Below, in pieces: positions 8,782 through 17,129 of a stretch of 35,565 nt of DNA. The stretch is from Candidatus Yaniella excrementigallinarum. GTDB taxonomy: Bacteria; Actinomycetota; Actinomycetes; Actinomycetales; Micrococcaceae. Made by a program: the position numbers and the translations under genes. The notes beneath the pieces were generated by a model that was given only the letters and a program-made list of their open reading frames with translations, did no database searches and had not been told where the DNA came from. The DNA lies in assembly GCA_019113675.1 (NCBI GenBank), contig DXHA01000012.1, positions 1 to 35,565 of the forward strand, in the 5' to 3' direction. Each line of letters opens with the position of its first letter. Positions within the stretch are counted from its first letter, which is position 1.

Positions 8782-10955
8782 GCATTCTCCTGTGGGAATC
8801 GACGTTGTTGTGCGTTGAGTGCGGTAAGAATAAAGGCATAATCCCAGGCGCGGTCTTCCCAAGCGCGGTATCGGCCCGAGGCCCCGCCGTGGCCGCCTTC
8901 CATTTCCGTTTTTAATACGATGGGTGAGCCGCCATCTGCCAATGGGGTGGACTGATCAGAGGTGACGGTGTCACGAAGTTTTTGGACCCATTTTGCTGGT
9001 TCAACATAGAGCACCCGGGTATCGTGCAGTGAGGTGACCGCCGCAATGGCCGGGTAATCGGTTTCGACGACGTTGTGGTACGGAGTATAGCTGAGCATAT
9101 AGTCAAATACCGTTTTGTCTTCAATCGGGTTACCCCACTCTTCCCATTCCAACGCGGTCAGAGGTAGATCCGGGTCCAAAATGGATGTTAGCGCATCCAC
9201 GAATGGCACCTGTGCGACACAGACGCGATAGAGTTCCGGAGCCAAATTGAGCACACCACCCATTAGCAGGCCTCCGGCGGAACCACCCATCGCAGCGATT
9301 TTATCGGGGTGGACCCAGCCTGAGGAGGCCACGAACCGGGTGGCGTCAACAAAATCAGTGAAAGAATTTTTCTTGGCCAGCTTTTTACCGTTTTCATACC
9401 ATTGACGGCCCAGCTCACCACCACCGCGTACATGGGCGACGACAAAAATCACGCCGCGATCCAACAGCGATAACCGGGCTGGCCCAAACCCAGGGTCCAT
9501 CGAGGCCTCATAAGACCCGTAACCATACATGAGCGCCGGGTTATCACCGTCCCATTCAATATCTTTATGCCGGATCACCGTCAAGGGGATGGTTACGCGC
9601 CGGTCGGTGGATTCAGCAGGGGCCCACCAGCGTTCCACCAAATACTGTGCCGGATCATAGCCGGGGACTTCGGTGGCCCTGCGCAATTTCGAAGCATTAG
9701 CCACCGGGTCGTAGTCCAAGACCTGGCCTGGTGTTATCCAAGAGGTGTAGGCCAACCGGATGTAGGGCGAGTCATAATCCTGGCCCATAGGAAAGGCCGA
9801 GTAGAGTTCTTCGGAAAATGCCGGTTCTACGGCTTCGGGTTGTGCCGTGGTGCCTAGCCCATCGAGCGGTAGGACCCACATGCGCGGGGTGGTATTAGCC
9901 CGCACCGCGGCGAAGAGGTAGTCACGTGTGACGCCAACGCCGTCAAGTTTGACCGTGGGGGAGTGTGCGAACACGGTTTGCCAGGCATCTGGATCGTCAA
10001 CGGCTGCTGCCGCAACGATTGACACCGCATTATTGGGCAGGTGGGTGCCATCAGCCGCTCGGTTATGGGTGATCACGTAGTTATCACCGACCGGTAGCAC
10101 ATCGTGCAAGGAATTGGCATCGCGGCCGATGACCAGCTGCAACGTGGCAGCAGGGTCGGTGAGATCCAGTACGTGAGTTTCGGTAACCTCCGAATTCCCC
10201 AGCTCAAATACCAGCGTAGTTTTATCGGGGCTGAGTCCAAAACCACACCACATTTGCGGGTCGGGCTCTTCATGAAGTAATACATCGGTGGAAACCGGGG
10301 TACCGATCCTGTGGGATTTCAGCCGGTATGGCCGCCAAGCAGCATCGGGCTCCAGATAGAACAGGCGCTCGCCGGCCGGGTCGAAGGCCAAACCATAGGA
10401 GAGTCCGCTGATTTCATCCCAGAGTTGTTGCCCACTGGCTAGGTCTCGGATGCGTAAGGTGAAGCGTTCGTCGCCGGTTTCATCGACCAAATAGGCCAGC
10501 AGGTTGCCGTCGGGGGAGATCGTCATGGAGCCCAAGGCGAAAAATGCGACCTTTTCGGCTTCTACATTGCCGTCCAACATAACCTGCTCGCCGTCCAAGA
10601 CCTCACCGGGCTGCACTTTTGGCGGCTCCCAAGAATTATTGTGCACCGGCACCCGACAGTACACCGGATACTGTGCCCCTTCGGTGGTGCGGGTAAAGTA
10701 CCACCAGTCATCGATTCGTGAGGGCACCGACATATCGGTTTCTACGGTGTGAGATTTAATTTCCTGAAAAATTGCATCGCGCACAGGCTGTTGATCTGCG
10801 GTGACCGCCTCGGCGTAGGCATTCTCGGCTTCTAAATGAGCGATGGTTTCTGGATTATCGGGGTCTTTGAGCCAATCCCAGTGATCAACTAGTTCAACAC
10901 CATGATAAACGGCGCAGACCGGTTGACGGGCAGCTGTTGGTGGGGTAAATGTCAT
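8778..10955 (-). CDS. ptrB: Prolyl oligopeptidase family serine peptidase (oligopeptidase B, S9A)
   Basis: 725 residues from ATG 10955 (GGAGCC upstream). The N-terminal half is a beta-propeller; the C-terminal alpha/beta-hydrolase domain has nucleophile Ser559 in MGGSAGG, an Asp in TSLHDTRV and a His in EGGHGG. FVVAHVRGGGELGRQWYENGK is the S9A signature region. Oligopeptidase B cleaves short peptides after basic residues in the cytoplasm; there is no signal peptide. It lies 17 bp after the NCS2 permease gene and overlaps ddh, giving a three-gene operon with no obvious common pathway. Confidence 0.93.
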   Translation of the reverse strand: MTFTPPTAARQPVCAVYHGVELVDHWDWLKDPDNPETIAHLEAENAYAEAVTADQQPVRDAIFQEIKSHTVETDMSVPSRIDDWWYFTRTTEGAQYPVYCRVPVHNNSWEPPKVQPGEVLDGEQVMLDGNVEAEKVAFFALGSMTISPDGNLLAYLVDETGDERFTLRIRDLASGQQLWDEISGLSYGLAFDPAGERLFYLEPDAAWRPYRLKSHRIGTPVSTDVLLHEEPDPQMWCGFGLSPDKTTLVFELGNSEVTETHVLDLTDPAATLQLVIGRDANSLHDVLPVGDNYVITHNRAADGTHLPNNAVSIVAAAAVDDPDAWQTVFAHSPTVKLDGVGVTRDYLFAAVRANTTPRMWVLPLDGLGTTAQPEAVEPAFSEELYSAFPMGQDYDSPYIRLAYTSWITPGQVLDYDPVANASKLRRATEVPGYDPAQYLVERWWAPAESTDRRVTIPLTVIRHKDIEWDGDNPALMYGYGSYEASMDPGFGPARLSLLDRGVIFVVAHVRGGGELGRQWYENGKKLAKKNSFTDFVDATRFVASSGWVHPDKIAAMGGSAGGLLMGGVLNLAPELYRVCVAQVPFVDALTSILDPDLPLTALEWEEWGNPIEDKTVFDYMLSYTPYHNVVETDYPAIAAVTSLHDTRVLYVEPAKWVQKLRDTVTSDQSTPLADGGSPIVLKTEMEGGHGGASGRYRAWEDRAWDYAFILTALNAQQRRFPQENA

Positions 10956-10972
10956 AGGCTCCACTATAGGGA

Positions 10973-12442
10973 TTAGACGCCGATGAGATCTTGGAAAACG
11001 CCCATACCGAAAAACAAGATGAAAGCCACGGCAACCACCCACAATAACGGGTGTACTTCGCGTGCCCGACCTTGGCCGGTGCGGATCACTGCGTAGGCGA
11101 TCATTCCGGCACCGATGCCATTGGCAATGGAATAAGTAAACGGCATCAGAGCAAAGGTAAGAAATGCTGGCAGGGCGGCACCCCAGTCAGACCAGTCAAT
11201 CTGGGCCACCTGGGATACCATCATAAAACCAACGACGACCAGCGCTGGTGCAACCGCTTCGAAGGGCACCAGATGGATCAGCGGCGTCAAAAACATGGCC
11301 GCCAGGAACAATAACCCGGTGACTACCGAAGACAAACCGGTACGGGCACCCTCACCGATGCCGGTCCCGGACTCCACAAAAATTTGGGTTGATGACGCCG
11401 AGCCGGCACCGCCTGCCGTCACTCCGATAGCATCGACCAGCAGCACTCGATTGAGCCGAGGGATTGTGCCGTCTTTGTCTACGTTACCGGCTTCGCGGGA
11501 CAGCCCAACCGAGGTCCCCATCGCATCGAAAAATACTGACAGTAAAATGGCAAAGATCAGTAAGGACGCTGCAGTGGCGCCCACCGAAGAAAACGCCCCA
11601 AACGAGAAATTGCCCAACAGGCTCAAATCCGGTGTGGTCCAGTCGGGCATGGCCGGGGTGACCAGGCTCCATCCTTCCGGGTTGACGTTCCCGGCATCAT
11701 CGACCGAGGGGCCAATGTGGAACACCAGTTCGAAAACATTAGCGATAATCGTGGCACCGACAATGCCAATCAGGATTGCACCCCGAACCCGTCGCACCAC
11801 CAAAACAGCAGTCAGCATAAACCCGATGACAAATACCAGTGTTGGCCAGCCAGCAAGCTCTCCATTAATACCCAGCCCTAACGGTACGGTGGTGTCGGCA
11901 GCATCCGGTATACGGCGCACAAAGCCAGAATTCACCAGCCCGATTAGCGTAATAAATAAGCCAATACCCACCACAATGCCTGTTTTGATGCCATCGGGGA
12001 CCGCCCGGAATACCGCCTCACGGAATCCGGTCAGCACTAAAATGATCATCACAGCCCCAGCAATAACCACCAGCCCCATAGCCTCGGGCCAGGTCAGATT
12101 TGGTGTGGTGGCAATGGTGATGGCCAACAACGCGTTGACACCAAGCCCTGCGGCCAGACCGAAAGGATGATTGGCCCACAACCCCATAAGCATGGTCGTG
12201 ACAGCTGCCAATAGTGCGGTAGCAGCCGCGACCTGGGGGATGCCTAATGTCTCGCCGGCGTCGTCGGGCCCGGAGAGTACCAGTGGGTTGAGCACAATAA
12301 TGTAGCTCATAGCCAGAAACGTGGCCAGGCCGCCTCGAATCTCGGCTGAGACCGTCGAACCCCGCTGGGAAATGCGAAAGAATTTATCCAGTTTATTTTT
12401 GGGCTCGACGTCCCGATGATTGACTGTGCGCAACGATGACAT
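10973..12442 (-). CDS. NCS2 family permease (AzgA-like adenine/guanine/hypoxanthine transporter)
   Basis: 489 residues with 12-13 hydrophobic helices. AEIRGGLATFLAMSYIIVLNPLVLSG at the N-terminus, ANHPFGLAAGLGVNALLA in the middle, and the segment FDAMGTSVGLSREAGNVDKDG followed by GAGSASSTQIFVESGTGIGEGARTGL are typical of the AzgA branch of NCS2 (COG2252). These are proton symporters for purine bases. The start at ATG 12442 is preceded by AGGA at 7 nt. It is the first gene of the NCS2-ptrB-ddh operon. Substrate specificity is inferred from the branch only. Confidence 0.92.
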   Translation of the reverse strand: MSSLRTVNHRDVEPKNKLDKFFRISQRGSTVSAEIRGGLATFLAMSYIIVLNPLVLSGPDDAGETLGIPQVAAATALLAAVTTMLMGLWANHPFGLAAGLGVNALLAITIATTPNLTWPEAMGLVVIAGAVMIILVLTGFREAVFRAVPDGIKTGIVVGIGLFITLIGLVNSGFVRRIPDAADTTVPLGLGINGELAGWPTLVFVIGFMLTAVLVVRRVRGAILIGIVGATIIANVFELVFHIGPSVDDAGNVNPEGWSLVTPAMPDWTTPDLSLLGNFSFGAFSSVGATAASLLIFAILLSVFFDAMGTSVGLSREAGNVDKDGTIPRLNRVLLVDAIGVTAGGAGSASSTQIFVESGTGIGEGARTGLSSVVTGLLFLAAMFLTPLIHLVPFEAVAPALVVVGFMMVSQVAQIDWSDWGAALPAFLTFALMPFTYSIANGIGAGMIAYAVIRTGQGRAREVHPLLWVVAVAFILFFGMGVFQDLIGV

Positions 12443-12475
12443 GGAAATATCCTAGAACGAATTGCGCCCTGGAGG

Positions 12476-13453
12476 TTAACGGAGGTAGGCCGCATCTATT
12501 TGGGTGCTTTCCCGGCCTGCTTCCCACCGGAAAAAGCTGGCCAGTAGCCCAAATACCAGACTTGCTGAGCCACCAATTAGCAGCGCGCCGAATAAAAACC
12601 AGCGCGGTGACGGAGCAAAACCATCCAGGGTGACCGGTAACCCTGCTGGGCCACCCGAGACCAAAAACACGGCGACGGCGCCACCCAAGCCGATGACGGC
12701 GATAAACCACAAGATAATTTCTGCTATGCCGACGTACTGTGCCCGTGATCGCGGTGAAATGACATTCCATTGTTTGGATACCCGAAATATCACAAATCCG
12801 CCGATTAATGTCCAAATGCCGACCACCAGGTATGCGGCAACCATATCCGCTGGACGATGCCACCCGTCCAAAAATGTGGCAACCCCTACGGTTGCCGAAA
12901 AAATAGCCCCGATTAATGCCACAGTGGAACGCCAACGTGGCGCGACCAGCAGAAATACTGCTACGAAAGCTGCGGTGGCAACGGTGGCGTGGCCGGATGG
13001 CAATGAGTTGCCGGTATAGTAGGGCACCCCGTTGGCAAAGTCCGGGCGGTGCAGGGCTGTCTTGAGCATTTGTGTAGTCATGTTTGCCGCAGCAAAGGTG
13101 AGCGCCACAATTAACGATGCCGCCCAACGACGCCGCCATAACGTCAGAACTAGAAATCCAAGTGCAGCGATTGCTGAAATCACGATGGGTAACTCAGCTA
13201 GCAGCGCCACCGAGGCCTCGTGCCAGGAATGCAACCGTAACTCCGCGGAGGTCAGTGTCGCCTGATCCAAGATCTGACCCAGTGAGGTGGTCACAAAAAA
13301 TCTATAGGTAAACCATAGCCCTGCCGACATAACCCCTATCAGTAGTAGCCATGCCCAGACTCGGGAGCCCGGTGCACGAACAAGTTGATGGGCACGTCGG
13401 GCTGCCGGCAGGTTATCCTCTGGGAGATATGCAGAATCTGGGTACATCATCAC
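12476..13453 (-). CDS. PAP2 family membrane phosphatase
   Basis: 325 residues from GTG 13453, the codon 7 nt after a TAGTCT -10; two ATG codons directly follow it. The three PAP2 phosphatase motifs are present in order: KTALHRPD, PSGHAT and GWHRPADMVAAY. The histidines of the second and third are catalytic. Around nine hydrophobic segments are seen, three of them after the phosphatase domain. Family members dephosphorylate phosphatidate or undecaprenyl diphosphate at the outer membrane face; the true substrate is not evident. Divergent from menC with a shared -10 region. Confidence 0.9.
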   Translation of the reverse strand: MMMYPDSAYLPEDNLPAARRAHQLVRAPGSRVWAWLLLIGVMSAGLWFTYRFFVTTSLGQILDQATLTSAELRLHSWHEASVALLAELPIVISAIAALGFLVLTLWRRRWAASLIVALTFAAANMTTQMLKTALHRPDFANGVPYYTGNSLPSGHATVATAAFVAVFLLVAPRWRSTVALIGAIFSATVGVATFLDGWHRPADMVAAYLVVGIWTLIGGFVIFRVSKQWNVISPRSRAQYVGIAEIILWFIAVIGLGGAVAVFLVSGGPAGLPVTLDGFAPSPRWFLFGALLIGGSASLVFGLLASFFRWEAGRESTQIDAAYLR

Positions 13454-13459
13454 GGGGCC

Positions 13460-13466
13460 TAGACTA
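13460..13466. promoter_or_regulatory. Shared bidirectional -10 region, PAP2 gene / menC
   Basis: TAGACTA reads as TAGACT (13460-13465) 6 nt before menC ATG 13472, and on the minus strand as TAGTCT (13466-13461) 7 nt before GTG 13453. A GTTTGA at 13489-13484 (minus) is a possible -35 for the PAP2 gene. Only 18 bp separate the two start codons, so both transcripts are probably leaderless. Confidence 0.5.
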
Positions 13467-13471
13467 ACGAC

Positions 13472-14482
13472 ATGGTCAACAACTCAAACATCTTACCGCT
13501 AAATGCTGACGTTGCCCTGGAAGAACTTGCCACAGATGCTGTCGCCGTCGGTTTGCCAATGAACACCAGGTTCCGCAACACCACCGTGCGCGAAGTCATG
13601 CTACTCAAAGGTCCCATGGGTTGGGCAGAGTTCTCGCCATTTCCCGAATACGGGCCCGAAGAAGCAGCCACTTGGTTGTCGGCAACGATTGAAGCAGGTT
13701 GGCATGGTTGGCCGAACCCGCTGCGTGACAAGGTGCCCGTTAATGCCACTGTGCCAGCGGTAGATCCCGACGACGTCGAGACTGTGCTAGCCAAATTTGG
13801 TGAGGTGTCGGCCGTCAAGGTCAAGGTGGCCGACCCTGACGTTGCCACTGATATCGCTCGGGTGCAACGCGTACGCGAGCTTCTGCCCGAGGCAGCTATT
13901 CGTATCGATGCCAATGCCGGTTACACCCATGACCAAGCGTTTGAAGCCATCACGGCGCTGGATTTTTTAGACTATGCAGAACAACCCGTTGCCGGCATCC
14001 AACCATTAGCTGAATTGCGTGCGGCCTTGCGTGAGGCAGACAGTACAGTGCTGATCGCTGCTGATGAAGCAGTACGTAAAGCCACTGACCCGCTGGCGGT
14101 GGCCCAAGCCGAAGCCGCCGATGTGATTATCGTCAAAGTGCAGCCTCTGGGTGGTGTACGGCGTGCACTATCCATTGTCGAACAGGCCGGACTTCAGGCC
14201 GTGGTCTCATCGGCTCTGGATTCTTCGGTGGGCATAGCCGCAGGTGTTGCCTTAGCCGCTGCACTTCCCGAACTCAACCACGCCTGTGGTTTGGCAACGG
14301 CTGCACTATTTGATGCCGAACCCGCCACCCCGGCCATACCTGTTGCAGGACACCTTGTTCCCGGGACATCCCCCAGCCCAGATCCGGCAGCCCTGGAGAA
14401 ACTCAAATTGCCACCTGAACGTCAAGCTTGGTGGCAGCGCAGACTGGCACAAGCTCACAGCATACTTATAGACAAGGCGTAG
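13472..14482 (+). CDS. menC: o-Succinylbenzoate synthase MenC
   Basis: 336 residues of the enolase superfamily. The catalytic Lys pair is in VKVKVADP; the three Mg ligands are in RIDANAG (Asp), DYAEQP (Glu) and AADEAV (Asp). The second catalytic Lys is in IIVKVQPLGG. MenC dehydrates SHCHC to o-succinylbenzoate, the substrate of MenE. No Shine-Dalgarno is visible; a TAGACT -10 lies 6 nt before the ATG. menD follows after 10 bp. Confidence 0.95.
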   Translation: MVNNSNILPLNADVALEELATDAVAVGLPMNTRFRNTTVREVMLLKGPMGWAEFSPFPEYGPEEAATWLSATIEAGWHGWPNPLRDKVPVNATVPAVDPDDVETVLAKFGEVSAVKVKVADPDVATDIARVQRVRELLPEAAIRIDANAGYTHDQAFEAITALDFLDYAEQPVAGIQPLAELRAALREADSTVLIAADEAVRKATDPLAVAQAEAADVIIVKVQPLGGVRRALSIVEQAGLQAVVSSALDSSVGIAAGVALAAALPELNHACGLATAALFDAEPATPAIPVAGHLVPGTSPSPDPAALEKLKLPPERQAWWQRRLAQAHSILIDKA

Positions 14483-14485
14483 GAT
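14480..14485 (+). promoter_or_regulatory. Putative internal -10 for menD, overlapping the menC stop codon
   Basis: TAGGAT starts with the menC stop codon TAG and ends 7 nt before menD ATG 14493. The same bases contain AGGA at 8 nt from the ATG, so this may be a -10 for a leaderless menD transcript, a ribosome binding site, or both. Confidence 0.35.
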
Positions 14486-14492
14486 AGAGCCC

Positions 14493-16259
14493 ATGGATTC
14501 CATGGATACCGCCAGAGCTTTGGTTGCCGCACTGCGTGATGCCGGTGTGCACCACGTCGTTGTTGGTCCCGGTTCTCGATCGGCACCTATCGTTTACGCG
14601 CTCGCAGAAGTCGCAGACCAAAAACGGCTTCGTTTGCACGTGCGCATCGATGAACGCTCTGCTGCGTTCACGGCGATGGGTATTGCTTTGGCTTCGGGTC
14701 GACCGGCCGCTGTGGTGACCACTTCCGGTACTGCCACAGGAAACCTCATGCCCGCCATGATGGAAGCCGCACACGCCGATATACGGTTGGTAGCGGTGAC
14801 AGCTGATCGGCCCACCGAAGTGCAATTTACCGGCGCTAATCAAACCACTGATCAGCGCGGGATGTTCGGCGTACATGCCCGAACCTCCATTACCGTGACC
14901 GGTGACGACTCAGATTTTGCCAAAACCCACGCTTCCGTCATGGGCACCTTGGCCGTTGGCGCAGGGACTGGCACCTCACCGGCCGGACCGGTCCACATTA
15001 ATATGCGATTTCGTGAGCCACTGATCCCGCAGCCGGACCATTTGGTCGTAGCATCTGATGCCGAAACCGGGGTGGTACCGGTGGTACCCGGCTCTCAGGG
15101 ACAACCGCGGTTTAGTACAGACCAGCGCTGGCATACTCGAGGACACTCGTTTCAAGAACAGCTGGTAGAAGTTACCGACTTACGTGAACGGCACACTGTG
15201 GTGGTGGCAGGTCATGGTGCTGGACCCTTGGCTCATGATTTTGCCCTGGCACTTGGGTTGCCATTATTTGCCGAGCCCTCCTCCAATGCCCGATTTTCTC
15301 GTAACGCTATCGCAGCTTATCCTTACCTGCTGGGTCCTGAAGGTGGCCTTGGTGAACACGCTCACCGGTTGGGTAAGCATATTCGCCGCATCGTGTTATT
15401 TGGCCGCCCGACTCTCTCTCGACAACTACAAGCATTGCTGAAACGCAGTGATGTTAAATCGGCGATGTACTATCCGGAACCGGTGGGTTGGTTCACTCCA
15501 GGCACTCGCAAAGAACGGCTCGTTGCTGATCTACAAGAACTGGCAAATTTTGCCGGGACGGGGCCACCCGGCTGGCTGGGCTCTTGGCAGTCTGCGGCCC
15601 ACCACGCCCAACGAGCCCTAGAACAAGCACTAACGCAGCGCCAACAAATCGTTGGTAAACCCGGTGCCATGCGTACCGCACAGTTAGTTTCGGCCACTGC
15701 GCTTGGTCAATTAGTGCTTGGGTCGTCTTCGGTTATTCGAGATGTTGACCTAGCTTGGCGGCCACCAGCCGAACCAACCTCAACGGTGTTTGCTCACCGG
15801 GGTCTGGCCGGTATTGACGGGACAGTGTCTACGGCATCCGGGATCAGCCTGGCCACTGGTGAACGGACCACACTGCTAGTTGGTGATCTTACTTTTCTCT
15901 ATGACACCAACGGTTTGTTAATCGGCCCAACCGAACAAGAACCGAACCTCGATATCGTAGTTATTAATGACTCTGGTGGAGCTATCTTTCACGGTTTGGA
16001 GCACGGTGAAGTCGCTGAGCGTCCCGGCATGTCGTCGGTAGTTGAGCGATTTTTTGGCACACCACATAGCGTGGATCTTGAGGCACTGTGCGCTGCACAC
16101 GGCATTAAGCATGAACGGCTGACCTCAGAGCAACAACTTATCCACGTCTTAGGTGATCCAACCGAAGGACGACGTGTGCTGGAAGTTGTTTCGGATCGCA
16201 GCCAACGCCCAGCCGTGCATGCTGCCGTACAAGCTGCAGTGCGTGCCACTTTTGTCTGA
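14493..16259 (+). CDS. menD: SEPHCHC synthase MenD
   Basis: 588 residues, a thiamine diphosphate enzyme that condenses 2-oxoglutarate with isochorismate to give SEPHCHC. The N-terminal GPGSRSAPI motif, the RIDERSAAFTAMGIALASGRP segment with the catalytic Glu, ANQTTDQRGMFG, and the C-terminal ThDP/Mg region GDLTFLYDTNGLL with INDSGGAIFHGLEH are all present. Length is usual. It comes directly after menC. Downstream the gene order expected in relatives (menF) is broken by about 10 kb of other genes. Confidence 0.96.
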   Translation: MDSMDTARALVAALRDAGVHHVVVGPGSRSAPIVYALAEVADQKRLRLHVRIDERSAAFTAMGIALASGRPAAVVTTSGTATGNLMPAMMEAAHADIRLVAVTADRPTEVQFTGANQTTDQRGMFGVHARTSITVTGDDSDFAKTHASVMGTLAVGAGTGTSPAGPVHINMRFREPLIPQPDHLVVASDAETGVVPVVPGSQGQPRFSTDQRWHTRGHSFQEQLVEVTDLRERHTVVVAGHGAGPLAHDFALALGLPLFAEPSSNARFSRNAIAAYPYLLGPEGGLGEHAHRLGKHIRRIVLFGRPTLSRQLQALLKRSDVKSAMYYPEPVGWFTPGTRKERLVADLQELANFAGTGPPGWLGSWQSAAHHAQRALEQALTQRQQIVGKPGAMRTAQLVSATALGQLVLGSSSVIRDVDLAWRPPAEPTSTVFAHRGLAGIDGTVSTASGISLATGERTTLLVGDLTFLYDTNGLLIGPTEQEPNLDIVVINDSGGAIFHGLEHGEVAERPGMSSVVERFFGTPHSVDLEALCAAHGIKHERLTSEQQLIHVLGDPTEGRRVLEVVSDRSQRPAVHAAVQAAVRATFV

Positions 16260-16286
16260 TCCACGTGCGTATATGTGGTATTCCGA

Positions 16287-16292
16287 TAAGCT
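16287..16292 (+). promoter_or_regulatory. Putative -10 element for the GntR regulator gene
   Basis: TAAGCT lies 6 nt before ATG 16299 and no Shine-Dalgarno is visible, which suggests a leaderless transcript. No TGTGATCACA palindrome is seen here, so this promoter does not appear to belong to the operator set of the cluster. Confidence 0.4.
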
Positions 16293-16298
16293 AGAGCC

Positions 16299-16982
16299 AT
16301 GTCTCTGCAGCCTTTAGATCTGAAATCACGCGTCGCTGACCAAGTCTATGATGCGATTTATAATGCGATTATGAGTGGCGAATTTGAAGCTGGCCGACGT
16401 CTTCAAATTCGCGATCTTGCAACAGAACTTGGTACTAGTGTCATGCCGGTGCGGGAAGCTATCACGCGGTTAGAACAAGCCGGCATTGTGGAAACTGGCC
16501 CTTATCGTGGTGCAGTCGTTAAGGGCTTCTCTTCTGAAGAGCTGCATAATATTTACCAGGTCCGGAAATTATTAGAGGCCGATGCGGCGCAGAAAGGCGT
16601 AGAGGGCCACAGTCCCGATGTCATCCCGAAATTAGAAGATCTGCATCTACATATGAGACAGCAACTTGAAGCTCACGATTATGTGGGATACCTCGATGGT
16701 AACGATGCGTTTCTGACGGAACTATATACAGGCGCCAATAATCCGGTCCTATTGGAGCTAATTGGAAACCTCTGGAATCGGGGGCGGCATATCAAACTGG
16801 TTGGTGTAAAGAACCAAATGGCAGGCGGCGCGATGGAGCCACTGATCCGTTTCCAACGCCAATTGATAGATGCCGTTATCGCCAATGATCCACAAGCGGC
16901 TGCAAACGTAACGTACCGTTCACTGGATGCCGCACTGGAAAGAATTCAAGGTCGTCTTACCGAACCGTCGCCGGATAACTAA
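16299..16982 (+). CDS. GntR family transcriptional regulator (FadR type, FCD domain)
   Basis: 227 residues. A winged helix-turn-helix covers about residues 8-72 (VADQVYDAIYNAIMSGEFEAG, then IRDLATELGTSVMPVREAITRLEQAGIVE). An all-helical FCD ligand-binding domain covers about 80-215, with candidate metal/ligand residues in DGNDAFLTELY. Regulators of this type usually repress neighbouring catabolic genes and release DNA on binding a pathway carboxylate. Three TGTGATCACA palindromes in promoters of the adjacent cluster are the likely operators. The gene lies at the left edge of the catabolic block, just after menD. Confidence 0.92.
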   Translation: MSLQPLDLKSRVADQVYDAIYNAIMSGEFEAGRRLQIRDLATELGTSVMPVREAITRLEQAGIVETGPYRGAVVKGFSSEELHNIYQVRKLLEADAAQKGVEGHSPDVIPKLEDLHLHMRQQLEAHDYVGYLDGNDAFLTELYTGANNPVLLELIGNLWNRGRHIKLVGVKNQMAGGAMEPLIRFQRQLIDAVIANDPQAAANVTYRSLDAALERIQGRLTEPSPDN

Positions 16983-17055
16983 TACTGTTTCTCCCTAGTA
17001 CGTTGCAATGCAACGTAAACACTAAGTAGCTCACGGCTATCTTGGATTCCGACCC

Positions 17056-17084
17056 TTGTGTGATCACAGATCACACACTAGGAT
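17056..17084 (+). promoter_or_regulatory. Promoter with palindromic operator upstream of the FAD oxidoreductase
   Basis: TTGTGT (-35, 17056-17061), 17-nt spacer, TAGGAT (-10, 17079-17084). The operator is TGTGTGATC-ACA-GATCACACA (17057-17077), a perfect 9-bp inverted repeat with 3-nt spacer, covering -35 and spacer. It contains the core TGTGATCACA that recurs at 21304-21313 and 21396-21405. A repressor bound here would block RNA polymerase. Confidence 0.7.
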
Positions 17085-17129
17085 TAGTGAGAGTCGGATC
17101 ACATATCAGCGTTACTACTTAGGATTGTC

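Noticed and set aside
11295-12170. Long plus-strand frame (291 codons) antisense to the NCS2 permease
   Set aside because: It lies wholly inside a clearly recognisable permease gene, has low-complexity Thr/Pro/Ser/Ala composition from the antisense of hydrophobic codons, and shows no domain.
17059-17075. CRP/GlxR-type site TGTGA-N-TCACA
   Set aside because: The spacing between TGTGA and TCACA is 7 nt here rather than the 6 nt of CRP/GlxR sites, and the other two sites share only the compact TGTGATCACA core. A GntR operator fits all three better.
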